The notes under the pieces: model-generated
What the model was told of the DNA's origin: nothing
What the model saw: the letters and a program-made list of their open reading frames with translations, nothing else
Databases searched by the model: none
In this document: one piece after another, positions 39,378-49,272 of the stretch
Layout of the letters: every line of letters begins with the position of its first letter
Numbering within the stretch: the stretch's first letter is position 1
Assembly: GCF_905475465.1 (NCBI RefSeq)
Contig: NC_062251.1
Coordinates: 8,859,001 to 8,923,000 of the forward strand
Reading direction: 5' to 3'
Source of the DNA: Pieris napi
Lineage: Eukaryota > Arthropoda > Insecta > Lepidoptera > Pieridae
Length of the DNA: 64,000 bases
Program-made: the position numbers and the translations under genes

Positions 39378-40917
39378 GCCTGGTATATGTGGTGAGTGTG
39401 TGTTGTTACCTAGATATGGCTCAGAGATGATTGCAATGTCTTTGATAACAATCACACGATTGTTATCAAAGTGTAATTTGAGCTCATGAAATGCATTGCG
39501 AGACCTATCGAGGTTCGCCTGTAAGATATTAAAATGTGTATGCATGTTTAACTGTAATTGATTTTGGCCTCTACGCGGGCACGCATGGATAACTTTGGGG
39601 CAGTTCTCGCTGTCAGCGCGATGGCTAACGTCGATCGTAGTCTTATACTGGTGATTTTGCCCACTGCAGTTGCATTCGCCCGTTGTGTGTGTTTTTGCGC
39701 ATTTGGCGCAGGTGGGGACGGTGGCTGGGCAGCGGTTTTTGGTGTGCCCAAAACCTTGGCAGTTTCTGCATCGTATGAATGGTGAGAAATTCTCACAGTG
39801 GACTCTTTGGTAAGTAATTGAGACCCTCTCGAGTTCCAGGAACTTACGCCAGGCTGTCGGCGAGGTGTTAAGTACAATGTTATACTTAACACCTCGTTTA
39901 TCGTTCCTATTGTTCCGTTTGAATTTGATATTAAATTTCTCTAATTTGAGTGAGGGGTTTTGATCCTTGATCGCATTGATAATTTCCTCGGTGGGAGTGT
40001 CTTTGCTGATACCTTTTAAGTGAATCACGGGATCGAGACGACGCTCCTCTTCTGCATTGAGCGAGCCTGTCTTTTTTAAATGTGATGCGTATTTTCATTA
40101 CTTTCGAAGTTAATTTTTAGTTTCCCTTTCGACAGGGGGGATATTTTAAGCGGGGCGTAGCTGCCCTCTCGGAAATTGATCGATTTCCTGACCTTTTCCA
40201 CTAATTTTTGGGGGGTTGAGCTGGGTTCTCCGCTGACTACTATTGATGGCCCAGACTCTTTTTTGGAGGTGGCCACGATGCTGGCGTAAGACCTATTGTG
40301 CCCAGAGGGGACGTTACTTTCTGTGGTGGCCGATTCTAAAGTTTTATTTTTTCCATAAGCTTGTTCATTTTTTTAGTGTTCTGGTCGAGAAGCGTGGAAT
40401 GCTCCTGAAGTTTAGCGAGGAGTACATCTCGTTGGGGTGGAAAGGTTGGATGGACTGTAAAAGTAGTATCCGGACATGTTATGCTGGGGGGTGGTTGCGG
40501 TATCTCCGTTATGCTTGGTGTTGGGGCGGGTGCGAGACACGTGAGCCTGGTCTGAATAATTTTTGTTGCATTCTCTAAGGACACGGTAATGCAGTTTTTT
40601 ATTTCGGTTTTTATGGTCCTTGAGGCCCCGAGCGCCTCTTTTGCTTTGTTTAGCCATTCGCAGGATTCATTAATAGGATTAGCGTAATCGCTGATGACCA
40701 ACTTGGAGGGAGAGCGGGCAAACGCCGGGAGAAGCGCCTCCGACTGCGTGTTTACCGCAGCGGGCGAGGAGGTTTGTTTGGTGGATTTGGGTGGTGAACG
40801 GAAAATATTGAGTTAAGTTTTAGCAAAATTTGACTGAGACTAAAGATATTTAAAAGCCGTGAAGTAAAATTGAATGTTATTTAGGAAATAGCCAAATGCT
40901 TTGTTATTGCGGAAGAC
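39378..40917 (-). mobile_element. JkA copy 3: leader, gag and first codons of ORF2
   Basis: Minus strand: leader (40917-40805), gag (about 40800-39590), ORF2 start at about 39545 (MHTHFNILQANLDRSRNAF, HELKLHFDNN, DIAIISEPYLGNNTH) ending at 39378 in GCGTAGGCCTGGTATATG. Relative to copy 2 it lacks about 35 bp in the knuckle region, has an insertion GTTATACTTAACACCTCG near 39880 that breaks the frame, and has a short tandem copy near 39435-39465. The leader ends at GATAAGACGGTAATAACC, which doubles as the target duplication of the R1-like element at 40936. Confidence 0.78.
39590..40800 (-). pseudogene. JkA copy 3 gag (ORF1)
   Basis: The frame 40336-40701 carries VISDYANPINESCEWLNKAK, ALGASRTIKTEIKNCITVSL and TLLDQNTKKMNKLMEKIK. 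The next (40076-40276) has KKESGPSIVVSGEPSSTPQK and SINFREGSYAPLKISPLSKG. The last (39321-40028) has MIHLKGISKDTPTEEIINAI, VSITYQRVHCENFSPFIRC, CRNCQGFGHTKNRC and CAKCAKTHTTGEC, plus a damaged third knuckle. At least three frame breaks lie near 40330, 40075 and 39885. The start near 40810 (FRSPPKSTKQTSSP) matches copy 1 in position. Confidence 0.75.
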
Positions 40918-40935
40918 GATAAGACGGTAATAACC

Positions 40936-41782
40936 TTTTTTTTTTTTTTTTTTATCCTGGGGAAACCCGATTACGGGCGCCCGCCTGGGAAAATTGTTAA
41001 ATGGCGCGGGGAGTGTGGGGGTCAAGGTCTTAAAGCGATGACCCCATACCCACTAAAACCACCAGGGCCCACTGTTCGCTATGGGACGAGGGCGGGTAAC
41101 AGCTAGGCCTTTTCACCGCGCCCCGTCCAGCGAATGCCGCTTACGCGACTCTCATAATAAGTTTATATTTATATACATATACACACACATAATAACAATT
41201 TTAAGAGGACTCCACATGGACTTCCCGGGCCCTCTCGGCTTGCTCTTTACGCCGCATTACCACGCCACAGTATGTGTATAAAACTGTCCACTTCTCTAAA
41301 TCGGCCACTGCCTTCTTTATTATTGTAGAAAGGCTCAGATCTGTCCCAAAGGCTGCAACCAGGTTGCGCCTTTCTTCAACAAGTTCCTGGCAATGGTGAC
41401 ACGCAGAGGTCAGTTCCCGTCTGATGCGGTGGAGGTATTTGCCAAAACAGCCGTGTCTTGATATGACCTGCACCAGACGAAAAGTCAAAGGACCACGCTT
41501 CTTCTCCAGCCACTCGTTCAGGACGGGCGAGATCGCATTTACCGTATTCCTTCCCATTTGTGCACCGTCCAACTCGGCCCTCCAATCTAGTATCACGCGC
41601 TGGCAGGCGTCCAGGCGCCAGGAGCGTATGGTCTCAGTGGCTGGTTCAGTTCCCGCTTCGCGTGCATCAGCCCTGCGCCAATAGACGTCAGCCAGAGCGG
41701 TAGCTTCGAGGTGCCAGGGCGCGGAACCTGCGATCAAACACACGGCATCGTATGACACCGTGCGATACGCCCGCGCAACCCT
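40936..41782 (-). mobile_element. R1-like LINE 3' fragment with 18-bp target duplication (R1b)
   Basis: The 5'-truncated insertion has a poly(A) tail (T-run 40936-40953) at its 3' end. It is bounded by GATAAGACGGTAATAACC at 40918-40935 and again at 41783-41800, so both edges are exact. Its 3' untranslated part (about 250 bp, GGGGAAACCCGATTACGGGC near 40959) is followed upstream by the end of ORF2 (41201-41758). At 847 bp it is a typical 5'-truncated product of target-primed reverse transcription. It is GC-rich like the R1-like gag copies but not alignable with them because it covers a different part. Confidence 0.9.
41201..41758 (-). pseudogene. R1-like ORF2 C-terminal domain
   Basis: The 185-residue frame contains GSAPWHLEATALADVYWRRA, ETIRSWRLDACQRVILDWRA, ISPVLNEWLEKKRGPLTFRL, VQVISRHGCFGKYLHRIRRE and SACHHCQELVEERRNLVAAF. 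'FRL.Q.L[ST]GHG.F..YLHRI.[RK]......C..C' is the hallmark of the C-terminal Cys-His motif of R1/TRAS-clade ORF2. A normal stop ends it at 41201. The sequence is open over its full length, suggesting recent insertion. The RT domain was never included because of 5' truncation. Confidence 0.85.
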
Positions 41783-41798
41783 GATAAGACGGTAATAA

Positions 41799-41815
41799 CC
41801 TAACCTAACCTAACC
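41799..41815. repeat. Telomere-like (CCTAA)n tract
   Basis: CCTAACCTAACCTAACC is 3.4 units of the insect telomeric repeat (TTAGG on the other strand). It lies between the 18-bp duplication of R1b and the T-run that is the poly(A) tail of R1-like copy 3. On the minus strand the order is poly(A), GGTTAGGTTAGGTTAGG, then JkA leader. Confidence 0.85.
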
Positions 41816-41989
41816 TTTTTTTATGAAGGAGGTTAAAATGCACAAATGCAGGCCCGCGGGCGTATGCAGTCGCTACCGCGAGGACTGTGGGGATCTTTAT
41901 TTCTTAACCCTCTGCTAACCAGAGGGGAGAAACCCGACCCACTAAAAATTCCTCCTAGGCCCTCCGTATCGCCTGCAGTGCCATCCATT

Positions 41990-42769
41990 CTAAACGAATG
42001 ACATCTGGCACCGCATTAAATTCCCTTCATCTACATCCAGAACACCAGTGGGCGCACACCACCCCTCGACAATTGCCACCTCCTGCGCAATCAGACGGTC
42101 CAGTCGGTATATAGACCAGCGAGGAAATCTCATCTGCCCCCGCACACCCCACCTCATCGAAGTAGAGAACCACATCCGGATATAACGATGATCCGATAGG
42201 GTCTCCACTCCGTCCAGCACGGTCCATGCCGTCGTTACACGGGCCGCCGCCGCAGAAGCAAGGGTCACGTCCACCCTTGAACTGCCCTGCGGGCGGACAC
42301 AGGTGGGCTCCTCGAGGCCCCTCCGACACGACACCCTGTCACCCCAGGTGGGAGACCTCGCATTAAGGTCTCACATGAGGATAAGGGGGCGCGGAAGAGC
42401 CCTCCGTATGGCCAGGCCCATGGTATCAAGGAAACCCTCGAAATGGCTCAGACGCTCATTGGGGGAAAAATACGCTCCGACGAACGTCCATTCCCCCCAA
42501 TCAGCCAGAACAAACCCGGAACCTCTCTCTCTTAGAGAGAGAGGAGGTCCATGCGGCCGAGCAATCACAGCCGCATCACCTCGAAGGTCCCCCACCCATG
42601 AGCTCTGTCGCGACACATAGTAGGACTCAGTAACAACGGCCACCATCACCCCCCACTCCGCCATCGACTGCAGGAACAAGTCTTGAGCCGCAGCGAAGCG
42701 CCTTAAATTCCCCTGAAGGAGGCTAGTAAGGCTGTCAGACATTTTATTTGTTTGACAGCTCCACACCAA
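41990..42769 (-). pseudogene. R1-like ORF2 endonuclease, copy 3
   Basis: The frame 42371-42769 reads SLTSLLQGNLRRFAAAQDLF, WGVMVAVVTESYYVSRQSSW (catalytic Glu), DAAVIARPHGPPLSLRERGS and FVGAYFSPNERLSHFEGFLD, ending at a TGA where the Gly of the [GD]-L-N-A motif should be. DLNARSPTWGDR follows in the same frame. The frame 41990-42334 continues SRVDVTLASAAAARVTTAWT and VETLSDHRYIRMWF with the SDH catalytic triad end. All four endonuclease motifs are recognisable. A nonsense mutation and a frame break inactivate it. Confidence 0.8.
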
Positions 42770-43951
42770 CCTCCATGGGAGCGTTCCCCACCACCGTGCT
42801 GGACGCTATAGGGGCATACGGGCCCCCCTCCGCCTTGGAGGGTTGCAAGCCCTACCCCCCATTTTGTGGTCTGCCGGCTTTCCAGCCGCTGTGCAGACCA
42901 CGCAATGCAGCTCTTTCGAGCTGCACTCATAGGCTTTGTGGCCCACAACCCCACATCTAAAACAAGCCTCCGCCATGTCCACCGCCGAGTCACAGGTGGC
43001 TCGCACGTGACCCAACTTCTGGCACTTGTAGCACCTCAAAGGGCGGTCCTCTTGGATTTCCACCCAATGAGGAGCTTCCCTTTGCACACTTTCTCGGCGG
43101 CGGCGACCGGACTCAGGAGGACCATCTCCCCCAAGCCCCGTATCCCACGCCTCAAAATCTTACCCGGCTTGATCGCTGTGGCCAGGCACCCACCCATGGC
43201 AGCCACCGCCTCCGTGACATCCCTCTCAGTGACGCTGTCGTCAAGGTCCCAAATAAGGAGGTCCGCACATTTGACGGGCCTCCCCACCAAGGCTTCCCCC
43301 GACAGCACCACACGAAGCCTATCCGCTAGGGCATCAGCCTTCTCCTCCCTGTCAACCCCCGGCACCTCCGGCACCTCGAGCTCCCGTTGCCGTTCGCCGG
43401 ATGCTGATAGTGGCAATACCAAGCTCAGGCAGACTTATACCATTCCTGGCCTTGGTCAGCACATCGGCATACGTTACCCCCCGCTCCATCACCTCTCTCC
43501 GCAATGTGATAACCACTGCGGCAGTTTTCGGCGGAGTGAACGAAAGCTGCACCATGACAGACCTCTTTTCAACTGCCACTTGCCTAGCCGAGGGCCCTAC
43601 GCCGTGACCCACTCCATGGTCCTGTGCCCTGCTCACACGGCCACTTCCCCCGCTCACAGGGGGAAGGACCGGCGCAGCGGGAGAACCACTCTTCTTTCCC
43701 TTTCCCTTCTTTTTTTAGGTGACGGTCGCCCAGCTTCCGTCACTAGGACCCCCGGGCCCCGAAAGACCTGGGGCCTCCGGGACTCTGCTCCCCTCAAAAA
43801 CTTCGGGGCCCTGGGTCCCAACCACATTCGGAGCCACCGTGCCCCGACCCCCCAACGAACCCTCACGGGTCCTTGAGGCCTTAGCAGAGGCCGACAGGGA
43901 GGATTTGGAGAATAAAACTTCCCCGAGTGATTTCCTTACTGGGGTATTCAT
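42740..43951 (-). pseudogene. R1-like gag (ORF1), copy 3
   Basis: The start MNTPVRKSLGEVLFSKSSLS (ATG at 43951) is followed by a Gly/Pro-rich region, then KTAAVVITLRREVMERGVTY, ADVLTKARNGISLPELGIAT, ADALADRLRVVLSGEALVGR and VTEAVAAMGGCLATAIKPGK. Three CCHC-type knuckles come next (CYKCQKLGHVRATC, CFRCGVVGHKAYEC, CVVCTAAGKPADH). Frameshifts lie near 43700, 43410 and 43090. Compared with copies 1 and 2 it has a longer N-terminal half and intact second knuckle. The opposite strand is fortuitously open for over 300 codons because of GC bias. Confidence 0.78.
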
Positions 43952-43989
43952 TGTGTTTTTGTATTGTTTTGTTAAATTAAATTAAATAA

Positions 43990-44180
43990 ATCTATCTATC
44001 AGGTAGAGTTGGGTTTTGGTCTTTTATTGTTACAGAGCTCTGTTTCAGTTGTGTTTTTAGAGATGCCTTTTAAAATGATCATGGGATCGATTCTTTTTTC
44101 CTCCAGCGTGTTGATTTTTGTGTTTTTTTGGAGGTGGGTGATTGCGTGCTTTTTGTGATCTTCTTTTTCGAAGGCCAATA
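43990..44180 (-). pseudogene. Jockey-like gag fragment (PRE domain)
   Basis: The minus strand reads AFEKEDHKKHAITHLQKNTK, INTLEEKRIDPMIILKGISK and NTTETELCNNKRPKPNST. The 'EE+R.DP[ML][IV][IV][IK]KGISK.T.E.E....I+.QNP' block is the start of the PRE domain, closest in wording to JkC (LDPMVIIKGISKSTPEEEV) and JkE. Fewer than 65 residues survive, between LINE-G leader and R1-like copy 3. Confidence 0.65.
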
Positions 44181-45262
44181 TAGTTTAAGTACATAATAAA
44201 TCCAACACTTCTTTTGCTAATATAGGGTAGGCACGTAATATACGTATACAAGTCCGCTGCCAAAATTGCCGAAAAACGCACCGTTTTCGAGATATTTACT
44301 GCCAAAAGATTTTAATATTTCAAAAGTTTTAGAAATTTTTAATAACTTTTAAAAATTTGGAATTTAGATCCTGGTAGGGGCGGGCCAGGCAGACAAACCC
44401 AATATAGCAATATATTGATCTGCCCTTAAAAACGCGAAAAAACCAACCGTTCCCGAGATATTCCCGATTTTTTAGTAGAAATCTTCCCGTCGACTTTTCT
44501 CGGCAACCGCTGGGTCGTTCTTGTTGCTTGAAGAGGCACCTTGCTGGTCTTGACGGGAGCTTTCTGTTGATATGCCGCAAGTCGTTGGCGTCCCACGGGA
44601 ACACTGACCACGTGCCACGTGCTTTTTGTTATTTTCGCTTCTAGGCGCTGAAGTTTTATTCATAAAATTGTGTGCGACCCCTCAAACGCTGCAGAATAAA
44701 ATGCTGCATCTTATGGTGATTTTTAATTGTAGGGTTGTCGCTTTACTTTTTGTCGAAATCTTGATTTTTTGCTTCTGTGAAAGGTTATATTAATCTTTTC
44801 GTTTTTAAATTTTTTCCGCCGAACCGATTTTAAATATTGATACGTCGTTAGATTCAGCTTAATAAGGCGCATCACACGTGTGGGGGAAGATGCGCTTTCA
44901 CAGAGCACGTGCCACGTGCTTTTTTCCTGGATTAAAAAATCTGATCCAGGTGTCAAAAGATGCGTCTCGATAAGGCACGTTTGATCGTGTATTAAAAGGA
45001 GGTGGTTACCGATCTCAATTCGACGCCGCACTCACTTTTATGTGAAAAAACTGTAACTTTTTCGATTTTTTACACTTTTTCACTATTTCACTTTTAGACT
45101 AAAAAAGTTATATCACTGGATTCGCCGTCACAAACTGCACATAATGAAATACTTTGTTTGTTGATCGCGTTAAAAAATCCTATTTTTAGGATTTTTCGAT
45201 TGCGGAACTGTACTGATTTGATGCTTTCGCGACGGCGGTTCGACTGCGACCCCGATAAAAAG
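44181..45262 (-). mobile_element. LINE-G 5' end: leader and start of a basic ORF
   Basis: Minus strand begins CTTTTTATCGGGGTCGCAGT (45262 down), the same first nine bases as JkA copy 1 and JkB copy 2. A long leader follows containing two copies of GCACGTGCCACGTGC (near 44905 and 44617, the first base of the latter differing). Then a frame from ATG at 44663 reads MNKTSAPRSENNKKHVARGQ, CSRGTPTTCGISTESSRQDQ, a Ser/Lys/Arg-rich peptide of 63 residues. This could be the start of a gag, though no domain is recognisable. It breaks off near 44180 at an unrelated gag fragment. Confidence 0.5.
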
Positions 45263-47979
45263 GTTTTTTTTTTTTTATTGCTAGTGGGCCTACCTCCCCG
45301 GCGACTTACGCCCCGGGGCCGAGGAAGCTAAGCTATAATTAAGTTTTTCAGTACAAGTTTTTTAATTAAGAGAGTACAATTGTTTGGTTTGGACATGGGT
45401 AGGGTGATTGAGGGTTGTTTTTGCTATTTGATACAATTTCCTTCCCTCAATCACCCGATTAGAGTCCGCGTCTTATAAACTAATTTTACAAGTATACTTA
45501 ATATCTAAGAGAAAAACACAGTAGAGTTAAAATTCTTAAGTGCAAGTTTAAAGTAAGAGAAGACAAAAAAAATTACACAATGGATTTGTAAACCATTTTG
45601 ATTAAGTTACGTTTTACAATAATCTTAAGAGTAAGGGTCTCTTATAGGCTAATACACTTGTTTGTAGTAAGGTTAAGATTAAATATATTATAGTACAATA
45701 ATGAGGTTAAGAACAAAAGGAAAATCTGAATATAGGGTGACATATTTGGTTAGAGGTTGTTGTAAATTTAACATCTATCATATAATTCTAAGTTCACATA
45801 GTATTATGTGTATTGAGTGAATCATAACAATATTTTTGTATATGCAAAAGGAGAAAGATTGTACATGTAAAATCAAGAGCATAATAGGTCTTGTACAGAT
45901 AACTAGTTTGCATTTACATTATATGAAAGTTGAATTTAATGAATTAACATTAGGTGGTAAAGATTGTTTAACATTAAGATTAAGATTGTCCGCATGTTAT
46001 ATTAATGCTTGATAGACAGATCTTCAATTGAGTTTAATTATTAAAGTATTAGACATGAAAAGTAGAAAATAGCTTGTATTTTACTGCATTTGAATATTAC
46101 AGTTCTATATACGTTTGATTGATTATATTGATTGATTGATTACATTTACGGCTAGTAATAGAGTGATATAAAGAAAAAATGAGATAAGTGATTAAGAAGT
46201 TTACATAATTGATGACCAAAGTAAGAAGTAATTAGTAAGTGACGAAATTTTTAATATACGTGAGGGTGGATTACGAGCAGATAATTGTTAATGGTTTATT
46301 TATTAGAGTCCAATAGGTATAGGAGGGGTAGTGATGTTTAATATTTATTGTGGTGTGGGGTGACTGACGATTGGGTTGCGTGTCATTGTACTCTTTTAAT
46401 GAGTCAATGATTTTTGTCGCCATGCTTAGGAGAGATAATATTGTTTTAGGGTTGTTATTTATAAGGGAATAGGGATTGTGGGATGTGGGCGTTCCTCCAT
46501 TAAGTGTTGGAGTGTTTGTGTAGTGTTTGTGTCGCAAGGGCATGTGTCGTTGTCTGTGATGTGGAAGCGTTTTAGGTGATCTTAGGCGAAGGAATGCCCA
46601 GTGAGTAACTGTGTGATTTGAAATGTAGTGGGATATAGTTTAATAAATGTGTTGAAGTTGTTGATGCTTTGTAAAAGATCTTTCGTGTGTTTTGCCGTGG
46701 GTTCGTCGTTGAAGCGTTTGTCCCATAATCTGGTGGTTTCTTGTTTAGCTAGCTGTTTAATGAGTGCCATCGGGCATTGTGTATAGAAATATTTAAGATG
46801 GGAGTTTGTGGCTGATTTGGCCGCCTCATCGGCCGCCTCGTTGCCAGCTATACCGGCGTGACCCAATTGAACTTTATGTTTATGTGTGGACTATTGGTTA
46901 TGTTTTTATGTATGTCAGTGACTATGTTGTGTGTATTGTTTGATTGGCCGAACGCTTGTAGCGCTGCCATCGAATCGGAATTAATTATGTACGTGTGAAT
47001 GTTTTTGTTTTGTTGTTTGAGTGAGTGTGCGATGGCCCAGTCGCTGGCTCCCTTTATAGCAACCAGTTCGGCTTGGAACACCGTGCATGTTGGGTGTAGC
47101 TTCCGCTTCCATTTGTGAATGATTTGCGTGTTGTTTGGAGAGTAAGCAACGTAGGCGGCTCCTGTTTGCCCCGCCTCTTGCTTGCTCCCGTCTGTGTATA
47201 TGTTAATGGTGTTGTCTGCCGTGTGTTTGTCGAGGTTGTTTTTATATGTTCTGTATTTGATGAGTGGTCTGGAAGCGGGGTGTAAGAGTTCGGTGAATAG
47301 TGTTGGTCGTTCAACTGGGATGTCATCCGGTATGTGTTTGCTTGTTCCCTTAATACGTGCCCCCTCGATCTCGCAGGACTCGAGGACCTTAAGGTCTAAG
47401 GGAACGAATCCCGCGAGAGCGACGGCCGCATTAGTGGAGACGTTTTTGAACGCTCTGGTGACTCGCAGAGCGAATCCCCTTTGCGTCTTTAGTAGTAGTT
47501 TCCTATTATATTTTTTATTTGCCGCGTGACCCCAGATCGAGGCACCGTAAGTTATTATTGGCTCAATTACCATTTTGTAAATGAGCCTTATGTTTTCAGG
47601 GTGTGGTCCCCATGTGGGTCGTGTAAATAGCGCGAGCTTATTAAATATATGTGTTGCTTTAGTAGTGATGTGTTCTATGTGGTGTTTGTATGTTAATTTA
47701 TTGTCTAAAATTATGCCCAAATATTTAATTTTGTGTGTGAATGATAATAGTGAGTTATTGAAGTATATTTTACAGTTTTGCGCAGGTTTGGAGAAAGCAA
47801 TAATCTGCGTTTTGTCGGGGCCAAACTGGAGTTTGACCCCTTCGCCCCTATTCTTTTATGGTGTTCAATGCTTGGTTGGCTTGGAGCTCTAGTTCATTGA
47901 TGTCTTTGTGTGTAATTAATAGGATGACATCGTCCGCGAACGCTTGGATGTTGCACCCTGGTGGGAGTGTAGTGTTTAA

Positions 47980-48556
47980 CGCGGTGTCCTGCGTAAGCGA
48001 CGAATGCAACGCGACGCGACGCTGTGAACGCGACCAACGCAATCAAATCAACGGCATACCCTACTTACGGCCTATGTGACAGTCTGCGGCGAGACGCGAC
48101 GTCACGCGGACTTGTTTTGAAGGCGACCAGACGCGACACTACGAACTATGAAATGGTTGATTCTGAAGCGTTGATCGCCGCAGTGCGTGAGCAAAGATTT
48201 TTGTGGGACAAAAAACATAAACATTATAGAGATCGTTTATTAGTAACACTCCACAATATTGTTTAAACATTTTAGAATCGTTTCTTAATTTTGGATATAA
48301 ATAATGGAACTCGCCAAATGTGTTTCTTTGTAAAAATATTATATTTGTTTTTTTTTCTATGCTTTTTACGATATTTTTTTAAAAGTCTATATTTTAAGTA
48401 TGAACTTTCGAGCAAAATTGTACTGTACTTCTCCATGATTCGAGAAGTAATGACCAAATTACGTAGGACATTTGTCGCGTGTAGCATCGCGTCGCATTAC
48501 GTCGCGTCGTGTTGCGTCGCGTCGCGTCGTATTCGTCGCTTACGTAGGACACCGCG
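47980..48556 (+). mobile_element. 577-bp Harbinger-type MITE inside JkD, TAA target duplication
   Basis: The left end CGCGGTGTCCTGCGTAAGCG (then ACGAAT) is mirrored at the right by ATTCGTCGCTTACGTAGGAC and ACCGCG. Flanking TAA occurs at 47977-47979 and 48557-48559. JkD coding sequence resumes cleanly (ILNTLL | NTTLPPG), so removal of the insert plus one TAA restores continuity. Subterminal regions are packed with GCGTCGCGTC/GACGCGAC short repeats. A 3-bp TAA duplication and the MADF-like ORF inside indicate PIF/Harbinger. Confidence 0.88.
48154..48266 (+). pseudogene. MADF-domain start captured in the MITE
   Basis: From ATG at 48154 the plus strand reads MVDSEALIAAVREQRFLWDK, KHKHYRDRLLVTLHNIV. 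'L+..V..+..+WD.....Y+....' is the first third of a MADF domain, the DNA-binding accessory protein of insect Harbinger transposons. It is cut off at 48266. It resembles the start of the MADF protein at 63807 in pattern only. Confidence 0.6.
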
Positions 48557-49272
48557 TAATAGTGTATTGAGTATGATGTTCCAGAGAATCGGACCGCATG
48601 CCGACCCCTGGATGCATCCCTTTTGTGTATTGCGTGTTGTGCTTACGTTGCCCATATGGAGTGTTACTGATCTGTTGGTGAGATAATTTTGTATTAATTT
48701 GTATATATTGAGAGGGCACTTGACTAACCGTAATCCGTTCAATACCACCGGCCACCAAGCGTTATCAAAGGCGGCTTTGATATCGAGGGATACGGCTATG
48801 GTGTGTTGTTTGTGTTGTTTTGAGTTTTGTATGATATCTAAAGTGTTCTGTACGGCGTGTATAGTGCTTGTTTGTTCGGTAAGGCCGAATTGTGCTCGGT
48901 TCAGTAGCTTAAGCTTGTGCGCATTATATGTGAGGCGTTTGGTGAATAGTTTTTCCAGTACTTTTCCGAACACAGGGATTAGCCCTATGGGTCTGAAAGA
49001 GCCAAGATTGGTATAGTCAGGTTTATTGGGTTTTAGTATAACCTTGACTATCGCCTCTTTCCACATGGTTGGGAAGTGTGAAAGTTGTAGGCAGCGATTC
49101 ATTATGTTAGTTATTAGTTCGGGGTAATTTTGAGCAAAGACCAGGCAGATGTCACTAGTGAGGTGGTCCTTGCCTGGGGCTTTGGTGTGTCGGATGGATT
49201 CGATCGCTGAGATTATTTCAGAAGAGGTGAACGGAGGGTCATCCTCTGTGTCGGGTAGTAGACTGGAGTTGT

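Larger units (their letters stand above)
41816..43985 (-). mobile_element. R1-like LINE copy 3: gag, endonuclease, 3' end; RT deleted
   Basis: Minus strand: gag (about 43951-42740), ORF2 endonuclease (42769 to about 42000), then directly a GC-rich 3' region (41990-41830) and poly(A) tail at 41816-41822. Reverse transcriptase and the C-terminal domain are absent, so an internal deletion of several kilobases joined endonuclease to the 3' end. A 3' flank of TTAGG repeats is what telomere-targeted R1-clade elements of the TRAS/SART type produce. I cannot tell from this copy whether the family is telomere-specific. Confidence 0.75.
45263..49272 (-). mobile_element. JkD: Jockey-like LINE 3' portion with poly(A) tail
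   Basis: In minus-strand order: pre-RT/RT fingers (49272-48557), [inserted MITE 47980-48556], RT palm with FADD, thumb and RNase H (47976-46582), a short C-terminal tail (46543-46271), a roughly 1-kb AT-rich 3' untranslated region and a poly(A) tail (T-run 45264-45279). It is 5'-truncated at 49272 where JkC begins. The 3' tail directly abuts LINE-G's 5' end at 45262. It is the only Jk element in the window with a recognisable natural 3' end. Confidence 0.82.
46582..49272 (-). pseudogene. JkD ORF2: reverse transcriptase and RNase H
   Basis: RT motifs in order: SDICLVFAQNYPELITNIMN, SFRPIGLIPVFGKVLEKLFT, QFGLTEQTSTIHAVQNTLDI, AVSLDIKAAFDNAWWPVVLN (first catalytic Asp), TQKGCIQGSACGPILWNIIL, and after the inserted element NIQAFADDVILLITHKD (FADD for YADD). 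RNase H follows: INIYTDGSKQEAGQTGAAYV, TVFQAELVAIKGASDWAIAH, IINSDSMAALQAF and GHAGIAGNEAADEAAKS, i.e. the D-E-D-H/D set. Breaks near 47850 and 46860 separate three frames, the last short block ending TFQITQLLTGHSFA. Without these breaks and the insertion the enzyme would look complete from the fingers on. Confidence 0.85.

Noticed and set aside
42866..43876. Plus-strand open frame of 336 codons
   Set aside because: It is antisense to the GC-rich R1-like gag, shows no domain, and its length is explained by the low stop-codon density of GC-rich coding sequence.
48024..48153. Upstream part of the plus-strand frame before the MADF-like ATG
   Set aside because: It is composed of the GCGTCGCGAC subterminal repeats of the MITE and is unlikely to be coding.
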